Below, piece by piece: positions 12,504 to 22,915 of a DNA stretch of 64,000 nucleotides (position 1 is the stretch's first letter; each line of letters starts with the position of its first letter). Source of the stretch: Brassica napus. Taxonomy: Eukaryota; Streptophyta; Magnoliopsida; Brassicales; Brassicaceae. Below the pieces are notes generated by a model that was not told the origin of the DNA, searched no databases, and saw nothing but the letters and a program-made list of their open reading frames with translations. A program made the position numbers and the translations under genes. Location of the stretch: positions 6,905,726 through 6,969,725 of the forward strand of contig NC_063448.1 in NCBI RefSeq assembly GCF_020379485.1, read 5' to 3'.

Positions 12504-12825
12504 GTTTAGCTAAACCTGAAAAAAAAAAAAGACAACGTAAAGATAATACAAAGAAAGGCTCTAATGCTCAGAAAAAATAGACAAAACCACAGAAAGAGTT
12601 CAAAGCCATTATAAGAGTTCAAAGCCATTTATAAAGTAGATAGCAGCATTAACACAAGTGATTCTTTAATAAAGATAGACATTTAAAAGCAAACATAAAG
12701 TACATTCATCACGTTAAAGATAATACAAAGAAAGGTTCTAATGCTCAAAGCCGGCAGCGAGTACGTAAAACAACATTTAAAAGACATAGTTATAAAGTAG
12801 AAACATAGAAAGACGACTCTAATGC

Positions 12826-13659
12826 TCAGAAATACTCAGTGAGTAGCTTATTCTTGACAATTTCTTCAGCCTCACTCAGTGGTTCTTTTTTGGCTAGGAG
12901 AGTGTCTAGTATGGCCAGCTTTGACAGTTTATCCTTCATCATGAGATCCTCCTTCTTCATTTCCCAAATGTTCGTATACTCAGCAACAGACTTCCCTTGA
13001 CCATTATTCATTTTAGCTTTAGCAGCTTTTACACCTTCAGGCCGGATGTCTTGATCACCAACAGTGGTGCTTGAAGTTTGGGAACCTGTCTCACCAGTTT
13101 TTCTCTTTGAACTGCCAGTGGGTTTAGGAGTGTTAAGGTTAAGCCATTTCTGTTCATACCTCAACACACACCACACATGCTCAAGATTAAACTTCGTGTT
13201 GTGATCAGAGTAGAAGATGGCATGAGCCACCTTGAGAACATCATTTTCATTCTGACCAGAACTAATTTGTCTTTTTGCTGCCGCATATGCACCACAGAAC
13301 TTGTTCACTAGATCATTGATTTTGTGCCACCTCTGCTTACAATGGAGATGCTCTCTTGTTTCACCGCTCTCTATAGCATGAGGACTTGCTGCGACATATT
13401 CGCCTACTCGTTTCCAAAAAGTCCCTGACTTTTGTTCATTCCTAACGACCGCATCCTTAGATGTGTTCAGCCACCCACTGATTAGAACCTCATCATCGGC
13501 TGGGGTCCATTTCCTTCTCTCCTTACGGTCCACTGGTGTGTCTTCATGTAGAGTTCCAGCGTCGGTTTGTTGTGAACTGAATGGAGGAAAACTTTCATAA
13601 AGAAAGTTTTGACTGTTAAGAAGGCCCATATAACTAGATGACTGGCTATATGGATCCAT
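12826..13659 (-). CDS. Harbinger ORF1-type Myb/SANT-like DNA-binding protein, 277 aa
   Basis: The ATG at 13659 (MDPYSQSSSYMG) is chosen; the frame continues upstream only through a non-ATG codon. A Myb/SANT or trihelix-like domain lies at about residues 45-125 (RRKWTPADDEVLISGWLNTS, with FWKRVGEY and KQRWHKIND as the helix-forming blocks). It is followed by a NAM-associated-like C-terminal region with a Lys-rich linker and a helical end (MKKEDLMMKDKLSKLAILD). In PIF/Harbinger elements such an ORF1 protein partners the transposase to bind ends and bring it to the nucleus. Plant databases often mislabel it glutathione S-transferase T3-like; there is no GST domain. The frame is intact although its transposase neighbour is dead. 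Confidence 0.85.
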   Translation of the reverse strand: MDPYSQSSSYMGLLNSQNFLYESFPPFSSQQTDAGTLHEDTPVDRKERRKWTPADDEVLISGWLNTSKDAVVRNEQKSGTFWKRVGEYVAASPHAIESGETREHLHCKQRWHKINDLVNKFCGAYAAAKRQISSGQNENDVLKVAHAIFYSDHNTKFNLEHVWCVLRYEQKWLNLNTPKPTGSSKRKTGETGSQTSSTTVGDQDIRPEGVKAAKAKMNNGQGKSVAEYTNIWEMKKEDLMMKDKLSKLAILDTLLAKKEPLSEAEEIVKNKLLTEYF

Positions 13660-13794
13660 AGCTATTAGAACAGGGAGGGAATTATAGAAGAGAAACCGGA
13701 GAGGAGGGGATTTCGCAAACAAGAAAGAAAGAAGATGGTGGAGATATATGATACAATGAAGGATGGTTGGGGTTTAATAGGTGAAACTCTAAGA

Positions 13795-13962
13795 AGTAAT
13801 AAGTTACAACCATAAACTTCTAAGAAGTAATGACCGAACCATAAACTACCAAAGTAATGACCGAACCATAAACTCTGAGAAGTAATGACCGAACCATAAA
13901 CTACCAAAGTAATTACCAAACCATAAACTCTGAGAAGTAATGACCGAACCATAAACTAGAAG
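13795..13962. repeat. Minisatellite upstream of Harbinger ORF1
   Basis: About six head-to-tail copies of a 24-28 bp unit built on AAGTAATGACCGAACCATAA, alternating between ACTACCA and ACTCTGAG tails, so the higher-order unit is about 56 bp. It lies upstream of the ORF1 start on the coding (minus) strand, within its presumed 5' region. Confidence 0.85.
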
Positions 13963-14309
13963 TTATTACACATTACACAACCACAAAGCTAACAAGTAAT
14001 TAAATATCAGTTTACTTTTCGCAAGTAACAAGCTCTGTGTACTAATTCTATCAGAAGAAATCATGAATCCCTAAAGCTACCGTAAGCATACACGCATGAA
14101 CAATTCTGTTTTTGTAATCAAGCTCTTTTTACTAATGAATCTACGCATTGGCTTTATCACTGTAATCCCTAAAGCTACCCTAAGTATAGCATTACTAATG
14201 AATCTACAGATTTACTCAAAAGAATTCACAAGTCAGAAATTTAGCATTAAATCCAAGCATATAATCAGAAACAAATTAGGAACCATCACAAACACGAAGT
14301 ATCACAAAC

Positions 14310-14843
14310 ACGAAGCATCGTCACAAAAAAAAACAAATCAAACCCAGAGACGAATATAGATCAACTCATTAAATCCTCTATATCGCAAAACGGAAGACAG
14401 AGAAGAAACACATACCTGGTTTCGATTGGATTGGCGGACAAGCTTTGGATTAAAGGAGAGATCGTCGTTGATTGAGCTATAGAGCGGTGTGGCTGAAATC
14501 GCCGTCGAGAGAGAGAGAATAGGGAGACACCGAGAATGATTTCCAGACCGAAACTCGTCTTTCCCCTACAAACACGAAGCATGCAATGAAATCGTCACAA
14601 CAAAAACCAATCAAACCCACATATAGATCGACTTTTAAATCGCAAAACAGAGGACAAACAAGGAGCACATACCTCGTCTAGATTCGATACGGCGGAGAAG
14701 CTTTGGATTACACGAGTGATCGGTGTCGATTGAGAGATCGATTGAGCGAACACGAAGCGGTGTCGTCGAAATCGCCGTCGAAAGAAAGAGAATAGGGAGA
14801 CGAGACCAACATTATTTCGAGACCGAACCTCGTGTTTCCACTA
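14310..14843 (-). repeat. Imperfect ~265-bp tandem duplication of the Harbinger 5' region
   Basis: 14310-14571 and 14572-14843 are diverged copies. They share ACACGAAGCAT, a run before CAAACCCA, ATCGCAAAAC, CACATACCT, AGCTTTGGATTA, GAAATCGCCGTCGA, GAATAGGGAGAC and CGAGACCGAA-like blocks in the same order. On the minus strand CACATACCT reads as AGGTATGTG, a plausible 5' splice site, in both copies. The element may therefore carry duplicated promoters and first exons for its leftward genes; that part is inference. Confidence 0.75.
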
Positions 14844-15167
14844 CCCCTTCGGTTTTCCTATCACACGATGACACGTGCTCCTTAAGGACGTCGTCGAAAA
14901 CTTCTTATTTAACCCACGTCTCTCTTCTCTTTCCTTATTTTTCATTTATTTTTCGGCTCCTTTTCAATAAGGACGACGTTAGCATAAGCCGATAATGTTG
15001 GTCTAAGAATTTTATATTAGTCATCGGGCTTCTTAACCCAACAACACAAAAGTCAAACTACATCTGAAATTATTATTTAGTTACGGTGATAAATGTTTAG
15101 TGTAGTAACCAGGCCTGTTCCTAAGAAAAATCAGGCTGGAGACAATTAAGCCTATAAATTCACAATT

Positions 15168-15214
15168 AAACACCCAAACAAATGTTGTCAAAAAAGAAAA
15201 AAAAAACACCCAAA
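15168..15214. repeat. Micro-insertion 2: A-tail with 11-bp direct repeats
   Basis: AAACACCCAAA at 15168-15178 is repeated at 15204-15214, enclosing about 25 bp that reads CAAATGTTGTC followed by an A-run. Plus-strand tail orientation. Confidence 0.75.
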
Positions 15215-15789
15215 AAATAATTATAGTACAGTGGAGTTTGAAACTTCCAACTTCCTTGGGTGTATTTCAACCTTTAACCAACTATGCTATTAGATATAGA
15301 TTAGAAAGTGTGGTTGAAATATGTAATATTAGATATTTAAAAATGGGCCAGAAGCACACGTTTCTATAGCTTCTGCCCAAGACCAGTACTAGTAGTACCA
15401 TAATGTCCTGATATATCGAATTCGCATTTTGTAGGTTGCCAGAGGCTAGCATGTAAAGAACAATACGATTCCAGGAATGAATCTTTTGATGACAAATAAA
15501 AGAATATCCTGATAATAAAACCGTGTTTGATTCTTGAAGTTTTCTTATTCAGTTTAATCAAATGATGTAAAAAGAAAAATGGTTATGGCTATTCGGGCTT
15601 TGTTTCCTGTTTATTCGACCTTGTACATATGTATTAATTTGGTTAATATAAGAGCGCTCTCTCATTCATAGTACGATGGGGTTGTCAGAAAATAATAAGA
15701 TGTTAATTTATGTTAAAGTGATGGTTGAAGTTCTTTTTTTCACGAAGATTAACTTTTACCAATGATCATAATAATCAGAAGTCACGGCA
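15215..15789. other. Intergenic DNA, possible retroelement relics
   Basis: AT-rich. A minus-strand frame at 15364-15561 has no stops for 65 codons and ends near a WQPTKCEFD-like block that faintly recalls the start of an RNase H domain. Too weak to call separately. Confidence 0.35.
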
Positions 15790-15960
15790 TCATGTATTAC
15801 ATTTGGGATATAACCATGAAAAAAAAGGAATCCGCATTTGAAATTGCTTGTTTTGCAAGTATATCAACACAGGCATTTGATTCTCTGTTCGTCCAGATAT
15901 GTTGGATATCTTGGTTGAAGTTCTTAAAAGTTTAGATATCCATCCAATAAACCTCATATT
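15790..15960 (-). pseudogene. RNase H (RVT_3-like) fragment from a retroelement
   Basis: On the minus strand one frame reads through a block NRESNACVDILAKQ preceded by QDIQHIW, which resembles the last motif of the RNase H domain at the C terminus of plant L1-type LINEs (residues around the Asp of ACVD). A stop interrupts the frame upstream and the surrounding DNA is unreadable as protein. Likely a short relic. A decayed host RNase H-like gene is the alternative. Confidence 0.5.
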
Positions 15961-16598
15961 TTTGGATGGAGTTGTTCTAATAAGTAAGATCTTGCAGTAC
16001 ACAAATTGTTCTTTCATTTATAACATTTTTCTTTTGACATCTCTTTAGCTAGCATGTATAAAAGTGCATTGATTTGAAATTAAGAAAGCCTAGCTACACC
16101 TAATGTTAGCTGGATGTCATTTTTAACATTTATGATTTAATATCTCACTAATTATATTAGGCTGAGTGATCCAATAGAGATTGACAGAAGTCCCTCTACA
16201 TGTCAAAATCATATTCATAACATTTTTTTCCAAGAAAGAACCAGGTCCAGAACTTACAAAACAGAGAATCAAAATAAATAAAAAAGAGTATTTTACTTGC
16301 AAGAAATAATACAGGATACAATTTCTTTCGCCGAAAAATGAATGTTGTGTAATAAATATTTCGAGAAAAAAAATACACTGTATTTAGAAACACAAATTAA
16401 ACAACATGAACAAAACTGAAAGACTCTAAGATTCTGAACCTTCTCCACCAAGTTATTGTAAAACCACCAAGACACTTGTATTGAACTTGAATTAAATCTT
16501 TTATATGAATAAGAAAAGACTGCAACTTCCAACCTCCCTAAGCAGCCAAGAATCTTGATTCCACTTTGCAAAACCAAAAAAAAAAAATCTCAACTTTG

Positions 16599-17846
16599 TC
16601 AGCAACCCATCACTGCACAATTGTAAACAAAATTCGATGAATGTTTCCTATCAAGCAATGTCCACACAGGAGGGCTTCTATCGTTACTTGGAACCCAAGA
16701 GTTCAGCTCAATGAACCCTCCACCTGAACTCCTAGGTCCACCAATCACTATCAACCTCTCGCCGCAAGCTCTAAACGCTAAACCCCAACCGTTAACCGAA
16801 CCAGCTCTCTCAGGCAACCTCCCTAACGTAAACCATCTCTTACTCTCTTTATCATACTTCCTCACTTCCATACCAGCATGATCCGCCGCGTACAGCTGGT
16901 TGTTCACAACAGCAACAAGCGGCGGCGCTTCTGCTGACGCTGGAGTCTCCCTGCTCCTCGGAGGCGACATCTCCGGAATCTCAGTCCATTTCTTGGTCGC
17001 TAAATCGTACTCCTCACCGCCGCCGACCCCTCCAATCACATAGAACTTCCCATCCATGAAGACACCGGAACACATCTTCCTCGGCTTGTTCATGTTGGGA
17101 AGCGTAGTCCACGACTGAAGCTCGGAGTTATACATCTCCGCAACGTCACTGATCTTTCCTAAAGAGTCACACCCACCAGCGAAGATAGCGATCTCTCCTA
17201 AACTCGCCGAGCCAAACAAACACCTCGGAGAGTTCATCCTCTCACCGGGAGACCAAGAGTTAGTCAAGAGACTGTATCTATACACAACGTGGGAAGAGTC
17301 GTCATCTTTGCCTAAGACGAGCAAATCTGTTCCGACAGCGAGAGACTCTTTGTCCGCACACATGAAAGTGACACCCGAAGGCATCGTCGGCAGGTTCATC
17401 CAACGTCTTTCGACGGGGTCGAAAGCGACCCACTCCAAGAGCTGGCAGGAGAAGTAAACCCAGTGCTCGACTATCATGTTCTGTCTCCTGAGTCGGTATA
17501 TGTCTCCGGAGTTAACCAGAGACCGGAAACTCCGGTTTAGGGAGGCGATTGAGGGGTAATCGGACCGGGAGCAACGGAGCAGACAGCTTATCGAGTTGTC
17601 TCTGCCGATGTCGTTGATTAGTGAATCGCCATCGCCATGTTGTTGTTGGTGAATTGAGAATCTCGTGAGTTTGAGAGATTTGCTTTGTCTGAGCTCATCA
17701 TCATCATCGAAAGCTCTTTTGGCGTTTCTGAGGTTAGAGGCAGAGGAATCTTCTTCCTCAGATGGATGCATGTAAAGCCACTTGGATTCTGAGAGACGAG
17801 AAGATGAGAAAACCCTCGCTAACAGATACGTCCGATCTTCCACCAT
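16599..17846 (-). CDS. F-box/kelch-repeat protein, At1g14330 orthologue, 415 aa
   Basis: Single-exon coding sequence; the first in-frame ATG is at 17846 (MVEDRTYLLARVF). An F-box-like domain lies at about residues 72-118 (SLINDIGRDNSISCLLRCSRSDYPSIASLNRSFRSL in two adjacent blocks). A run of kelch repeats follows from about 165 to 385 (AIFAGGCDSLGKISDVAEMY, KFYVIGGVGGGEEYDLATKK and RLIVIGGPRSSGGG show the GG pairs and spaced W/Y). Such proteins serve as substrate-recognition subunits of SCF ubiquitin ligases; the target is not known to me. Identity rests on family resemblance plus neighbours matching At1g14340-At1g14370. A 3' splice site just upstream (17856-17857) implies a 5'-UTR intron. 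Confidence 0.9.
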   Translation of the reverse strand: MVEDRTYLLARVFSSSRLSESKWLYMHPSEEEDSSASNLRNAKRAFDDDDELRQSKSLKLTRFSIHQQQHGDGDSLINDIGRDNSISCLLRCSRSDYPSIASLNRSFRSLVNSGDIYRLRRQNMIVEHWVYFSCQLLEWVAFDPVERRWMNLPTMPSGVTFMCADKESLAVGTDLLVLGKDDDSSHVVYRYSLLTNSWSPGERMNSPRCLFGSASLGEIAIFAGGCDSLGKISDVAEMYNSELQSWTTLPNMNKPRKMCSGVFMDGKFYVIGGVGGGEEYDLATKKWTEIPEMSPPRSRETPASAEAPPLVAVVNNQLYAADHAGMEVRKYDKESKRWFTLGRLPERAGSVNGWGLAFRACGERLIVIGGPRSSGGGFIELNSWVPSNDRSPPVWTLLDRKHSSNFVYNCAVMGC

Positions 17847-17855
17847 CTTCAATCA

Positions 17856-18173
17856 CTAAATCACACCAATGCAGAGAGAAACAGAGTACTCAGATTCGAT
17901 TTAAAGTGTTCTCATTTTCGTTAAATCACGATTATATCGATTCAGAAACACCGATCCAGCCACCAAATAACAAAACCCAGAAATAAAAATGTCAGCTTTC
18001 AATAGTCGGATTTTTCCAATTTCGAAACCCAATTCACCCAGAAATGAAAAAAAAATAAAAAATCAAACCGTGGGGATGGCTGATCTCGATCTGGGTAAGA
18101 TTCCTAGAAGAAGAGAGAAAAAAAAGGAAGAGAAAGAGAAGAGATTATATATTAACAAGGGAGAGGTACTTAC
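17856..18173 (-). other. Probable 5'-UTR intron of the F-box/kelch gene
   Basis: On the minus strand a GTAAGT donor (18168-18173) and a GATTTAG acceptor ending at 17856 bracket 318 bp with no long frame. The first coding ATG lies nine bases after the acceptor. Leader introns are common in this gene family. Confidence 0.6.
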
Positions 18174-18340
18174 GGATTGAATTTGATTGGATTAACGAAA
18201 GAAGAAAGAAATAAAAGTTTATAAGTTTTCTGTTTCCGTTTCTGTCGTCTCTCTCTCTCGTCGAATCGGAGTGAAGAAGCGGTATGAGTCTTTTTGGAGC
18301 TCAAATTCAACTTTCTCTCTTTATCCCTCTCTTTAACGTT

Positions 18341-18360
18341 TCTCTCTCTCTCTCTCTCCT
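18341..18360. repeat. (TC)n microsatellite in F-box gene 5' region
   Basis: Pure CT/TC dinucleotide run about 150 bp upstream of the inferred leader-intron donor. Pyrimidine tracts of this kind are common near plant transcription starts. Confidence 0.8.
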
Positions 18361-19198
18361 CTTTGTTTAAATTATTCTTTGGGTTAAAATGATGAAAATG
18401 TATTTGTTAATCTCACTAATTTAAATAAATCTTTTTTCTTTCTACATATAGAGAGTCCAAATAATTTTAGATAAGTTTTCTCTCTTTTTTTTTCCACACT
18501 TGCTAACGTATTAAAATCAAGAAATTGAAACTGATTCTAGTTTTGTTTTCTAGTGTTCAGTATAAATGTTCTAAAAGTTTCAGTACTTTACCTGTTTTTT
18601 TTTCATCTGGTCAAAGGATGTTAAATTGCTTTGTAATATGCACGTCATAAATTTTTTAAAAATTATCATATATCTGCATACACTTCTCCATATTCTGTTT
18701 CTCTACAAATAAAGAGTTGCTCAGTTTTATATTATTTCAAATAAATACTCTATTGTCATCTCACAATTTTTATATATGATTTATTTATATATAAGGTACA
18801 TTTTCAATTTTTCATCTTAACAGAGTACCAATGTACTCTAAACTAAATTCTCTTTCAAACAATTCCATTTGTACTATCACAGAAAAATGTCATTTGAACT
18901 ATCTCACCCGCACTATTCTAGGCCAGATATATTAGTGGTATATGAATTGAAGGAAAAATTCCATTAGTTTCGTTTGATTTTATTTTCAGTGGAATATAGT
19001 AGTGGTATATGAATTGAAGGAAAACCTTTTTTTATCAACTTGAACTGGAGGACAAATAAAGGACTTTATTATATGCATTCCGAACAGTTTTTTTGTTAGG
19101 AATATAATGCTTCTTTTTCACCGAATATAATAATTTTTTTATGTTTTTCGAATATATATATATATAGCTTCAATATGGTAAAATAAAAGAATAAAAGT
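18361..19198. other. Intergenic AT-rich DNA
   Basis: No coding frames or RNA genes seen. Contains a short (AT)n run near 19152-19165 and a repeated phrase GTGGTATATGAATTGAAGGAAAA at about 18935 and 19003. Confidence 0.5.
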
Positions 19199-19904
19199 TA
19201 TTCTTGGGTTCATCCACTAGGGTGAACCTCTAGGTTCACCAGCCAATAGGATTTCATTATTTCAATTTCGATATCTTTTAAAAAAGGAAACAAAATATTA
19301 TCAAGTTATATTATGTTTTGAAAATTAAAAAAGTTAAAAAAAAATAGCAGCTACAGAAAAAAAAATTAAAAAAATCTTTTTAACGTCGTCAGCAAAACAC
19401 TAAACCCTAAATCCTAATCCTTAAACTCTAAATCTTAAACTCTAAACGCTTGGGTAAACCCTAAACCCTTGGGTAAACTCTAAACCTTTAGGTAAACCCT
19501 AAACCCTTGGATAAATCCTAAACTCTAAATAAAAACACTAAACCCTAAAACTCTAAACCCTAAAACTCTAAACCCGAAATCCTAAACCCTAAACCCTTGA
19601 GTGTTTTAGTGTTTAGTGATTTTGATTTAGAGTTTAAGATTTATCCTAGAGTTTAAGATTTATCCTAGAGTTTAGGGTTTACCCAAGGGTTTAGGGTTTA
19701 GGATTTAAGGTCTAGGGATTAGGATTTAGGGTTTAATGTTTTGCTGACGACGTTAAAAAATTTTTTTTTTGTAATTACTACTATTTTTATTTATTTCTTT
19801 TTATCTTTTAATTTTAAAAAGATAATATAATTTGACAATATTTTATTTTTTTTTTTAAAAGATATCGAATATAAAATAACACAATCATATCGAATAAGAA
19901 TAAG
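19199..19904. mobile_element. Long hairpin MITE with telomere-like motifs
   Basis: The two halves are inverted copies. TTATTCTT near 19199 pairs with AAGAATAA near 19904. TTTCGATATCTTTTAAAAAA (about 19265) pairs with its complement near 19860, and AACGTCGTCAGCAAAACA (about 19382) with TGTTTTGCTGACGACGTT (about 19738). Toward the loop both arms carry runs of CCCTAAA on the left and TTTAGGG on the right (about 19400-19590 and 19670-19735). The whole can fold into one stem of roughly 300 bp. No protein is encoded. Superfamily unassigned; a clean target duplication was not found, so the ends are approximate. Confidence 0.75.
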
Positions 19905-20172
19905 TCAAAGAATAATACTAGTACTTATATACTACAATAAAAACTGTACGAGAAAGTATGTAGGGAGTAGTAGTATAACAGAAGAGCTGAACAGAAAAAT
20001 TAGGAATACGAGAAAGCTGTCGACAAAGTAAATCTAGGTTCTCGGAGCACGTGGGAGTATGTTTTTGCGCTTAGACCATGAAATTAGTGTATTTATGCGC
20101 AAAAACATGAATATTACCGAGATTTTTTTTGGGAAAATTGTTTTCTCAGAAGAAAAAAATGATAACTATGCC

Positions 20173-20819
20173 TTGATTGGTAGAGCATTAGCATTAACAT
20201 TATGTTCTACATTATCCTATCAATAATTGTTAAAAAGCATTTAAGAAGCATTTACTAAATGCTAATACTCTCTCGCAAATGCTTTCGTATGAAACTTTTA
20301 GAAGAGCATTTGCATTTATAATTTATAAAATTAAGAAAAATATATAATTAATTCATTTATTTTATTTAATAATATCATACAATTATTTTTATATCCAAAA
20401 ATAAAATTTTGATTTCGAAAATTAATTTACAATAAAATATTTTTTTAATAGTATTTCACATTTAAAATATAATTAAATTTATTTTAAATGTGAAAAATAT
20501 TTTCAAAAATAGATATTTTAATTATAAATTTTTTTGAAAATAATATTTTTTGACATAAATATAATTTTTTATTATTAAATAAAATAATTAATTATATATC
20601 TTTTTAATTTTATATGTTTACATATATATATTATAAATATATTCACTAAAAATAAATATATTATATATTATATACTAATTTTTATAATAATTTTATATAG
20701 CATATTCATGCTGCTATACCAATCATCCTATTAAATAATTTAGCAAAAGCATACTGGTTCTGCAGCATACTGCTTCTGCAGCATACTGCTACTGCTAATG
20801 TTAATGCTTTACCAATCAA
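20173..20819. mobile_element. Hairpin MITE nested in the foldback element
   Basis: Begins TTGATTGGTAGAGCATTA and ends with the inverted TAATGCTTTACCAATCAA. The AT-rich interior is self-complementary (for example ATTTCACATTTAAAAT and ATTTTAAATGTGAAA around 20455-20495), so it is a near-complete hairpin. A 4-bp repeat TGCC lies outside both ends (20169-20172, 20820-20823). Removing the element restores the host repeat's ATAACTATGCCATTAT-like sequence, which supports the borders. Confidence 0.8.
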
Positions 20820-20934
20820 TGCCATTATCTCTTTAGACTAATCTCATATATTTTATGTCTCATTAGGCTAATTATTTTTTAAATGGCAATAATGCTTTTA
20901 AAATTGTAATTTGTAAATATAATAAATAATGGGT

Positions 20935-21118
20935 TCGATCAAGCGGGATCGATCGATCCGAAATTACAAGGTCGGACGGATCGATCGATCCTGATCATTA
21001 TGCAGAACAAAAAAACGCTGGACATATACTGATCGAACTCGTCCATTTCACTCGATTGGCAAAGGTCGATTTCATACAGATCGACCGATCTCGAATTATA
21101 GACCGATCAATCTGTGGA
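20935..21118. repeat. GATC/CGATCGATC-rich island
   Basis: Within 180 bp the tetramer GATC occurs more than ten times, often in the palindromes GATCGATCGATCC or GATCGACCGATC, and the stretch is much more GC-rich than its surroundings. It lies in the middle of the foldback element. No known function. Confidence 0.6.
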
Positions 21119-21858
21119 AGCATAGATATGAATCATGGTAGAAATAATGTCAAAATTTTGTGAACAATCAATGGAATATAGAAGACGGCGTGAGAAAAAG
21201 GTTACCACTTTTTTTTTGTTTTTTTGTTTTTTTTTTAAATTGTTTTTTTCAAAATATGAAAGTGAATATTCCCAAATATTTTGTTTCCATATTTTTAGGA
21301 ACTGATTTCTTATCCGTAGAATACATCTAATATGTAGAAATCGGTTTATACAGGTTTTTAGAATTATAGTAATGTGTAGATTTTGATTTCTACATGTGTT
21401 AGATTTACAGTAAATCTCTAGAAGTCGGTTTCTACGTGTTTTGGATTTATAATAATGTGTAGATTTTAATTTCTAAAGATTTTAAATTTGTAGGTTAAGC
21501 ACGGAATGTGAATACTCTTATTTACGTAGATCACATATTCTAAATATTGTAGTTTCAATGAAAAAATAGATTTCGTTTCGTAGAATGTCATTTCTACTTT
21601 ATTTAGAAGAGAATCTGAAAATTATGATTTAAACATTTTTTAGAACGTAAAAAAATACCACTAAGTTCATATATGTATTTTATCAATAGTTACTATTTTC
21701 CATTTTTTTTTTGTAAAACTATTTATTAAATTTATTTTCAAAAATATTAAAGGGTATTATAGGCAAAAATGACACGAAATAGATATTAGTCTAAAATGAC
21801 ATAGTTATCATTTTTTTGCTTTTAAAAAAAACAATTTTCCTTTTTTTTTTACAACCCT

Positions 21859-22879
21859 AATCGCATAAAAAATCATGAAAGTGTTATCTACCGACACTTT
21901 AAACTCTCAAATTTTTTGGCTAACACTTTTTATCTTCAAATTGACATTTGTATCATAAAAAACCTTCAACCTAAAAAATTACATGTTAAACAGGTAAAGC
22001 CGAAGAGGTATCGGGGTGTCGGGTTTTTTCCAAAACAATAACTATTTAATTAATAAAATAAATAAAAATTCAGAAAATTAAAGAAAAAATTAGAAAACTA
22101 AATAAAAATTCAGTAAATCAAATAAAAATAAATAAAAATTCATAAAATTAAATTAAAGTGCATAAAAGATTTTTTTAAAATTAATTTAAAATTCACAAAA
22201 ATTAGAAAATTCAATAATTCAAAATATAATTTTTTTTAAAAAAAATCTAAAATAATTACAAGAGTTTTTTTAAATGACATATCATCGTTGACACTAAAAG
22301 TTTCAAACATATCACTATTGACGATGATGCTGTTTCACATAACCATTAACAATGATGGTTTTTGACATATCTTCAATGATAGTTTTGACATCTTTGTTGA
22401 AAATAATAACGACATATCTAAAAAAATATTTTGAATTTTTGTGAATATTGTTTTTTAAAAGATAATCTTGTATTTTTTAAAAAATAATCTTGTAATTTTT
22501 TAAAGGAAAAAAGATATTTAGAAATGTTAATTTTTTGTGAATTTTATGAATTTTTCATATATTTTTAAATTTTATGTATTTTAATATAATTTTTTAATTT
22601 TTATTTAATTTCTGAATTGTATTTAATTTACTGAATTTTTGTTTATTTTTCTTATTTTTTATTTAATTTGTGAATTTTCATTTATTTTTTATTTATTTTA
22701 CTAATTAAATAATTATTTTTTGGAAGAAAAAATTGCCAGTTTATCGTTTTTATCTATACAACTGGTCAATTTTTTACTTGATTAACAAGTAAGTTAAGTT
22801 GAAGGTTTTTTATGAATGACAATTTGAAAGATAAAAATGCTATCTTGAAAGTTTAAAGTTCAAGATTTTTTATGCGATT
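21859..22879. mobile_element. 1-kb foldback element
   Basis: Left AATCGCATAAAAAATC at 21859 pairs with GATTTTTTATGCGATT ending at 22879. Inward, CATAAAAAACCTTCAAC (about 21955), TTTAATTAATAAAATAAATA (about 22047) and the ATTCAGAAAATTAAA-type blocks have complementary partners in reverse order (about 22805, 22690 and 22600-22640). The loop around 22270-22400 contains repeated GACATATC phrases. Non-coding; superfamily not assigned. Confidence 0.75.
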
Positions 22880-22915
22880 TTTCCTTAATTTAATACTTCT
22901 GTTATCTATTTATTA

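Larger units (their letters stand above)
10043..15003 (-). mobile_element. PIF/Harbinger DNA transposon with three genes
   Basis: Left end GAGAAACATTATTGG at 10043 and right end (read inward on the minus strand) GACCAACATTATCGG form an imperfect inverted repeat, and GTCCTTA recurs about 30 bases in on both sides. A TAA lies directly outside each end (10040-10042 and 15004-15006), the 3-bp target duplication typical of this superfamily. All three genes point leftward: a Myb/SANT-like ORF1 (12826-13659), a GRF zinc-finger gene (11946-12503) and a DDE transposase (10345-11627). ORF1 and the GRF gene are open; the transposase is not. Tandem repeats at 13795-13962 and 14310-14843 lie upstream of the genes, near the presumed promoter. 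Confidence 0.85.
20132..21840. mobile_element. Foldback (Mutator-like?) element, interrupted by another MITE
   Basis: Left end GGAAAATTGTTTT and right end AACAATTTTCC are inverted. The homology continues inward through AAAAAAATGATAACTATG (about 20154) and its complement near 21800. On the left it is interrupted by the 20173-20819 MITE and resumes at TTAGACTAATCT (about 20833), pairing with AGATATTAGTCTAAA (about 21780). Both ends sit in T-runs, so a 9-bp duplication of T is possible but not provable. No coding capacity. Confidence 0.65.

Noticed and set aside
12826..13722. Glutathione S-transferase T3-like gene, as such ORFs are often labelled
   Set aside because: No thioredoxin-fold or GST helical domain is visible; the protein has a Myb/SANT-like domain and belongs to the Harbinger element. 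The 21 upstream codons to 13722 begin with TTG, so the start was moved to 13659.
19400..19735. Interstitial telomere or chromosome-end fusion
   Set aside because: The CCCTAAA and TTTAGGG runs are degenerate, short and sit inside a larger inverted repeat with non-telomeric outer arms, so a MITE explains them better.
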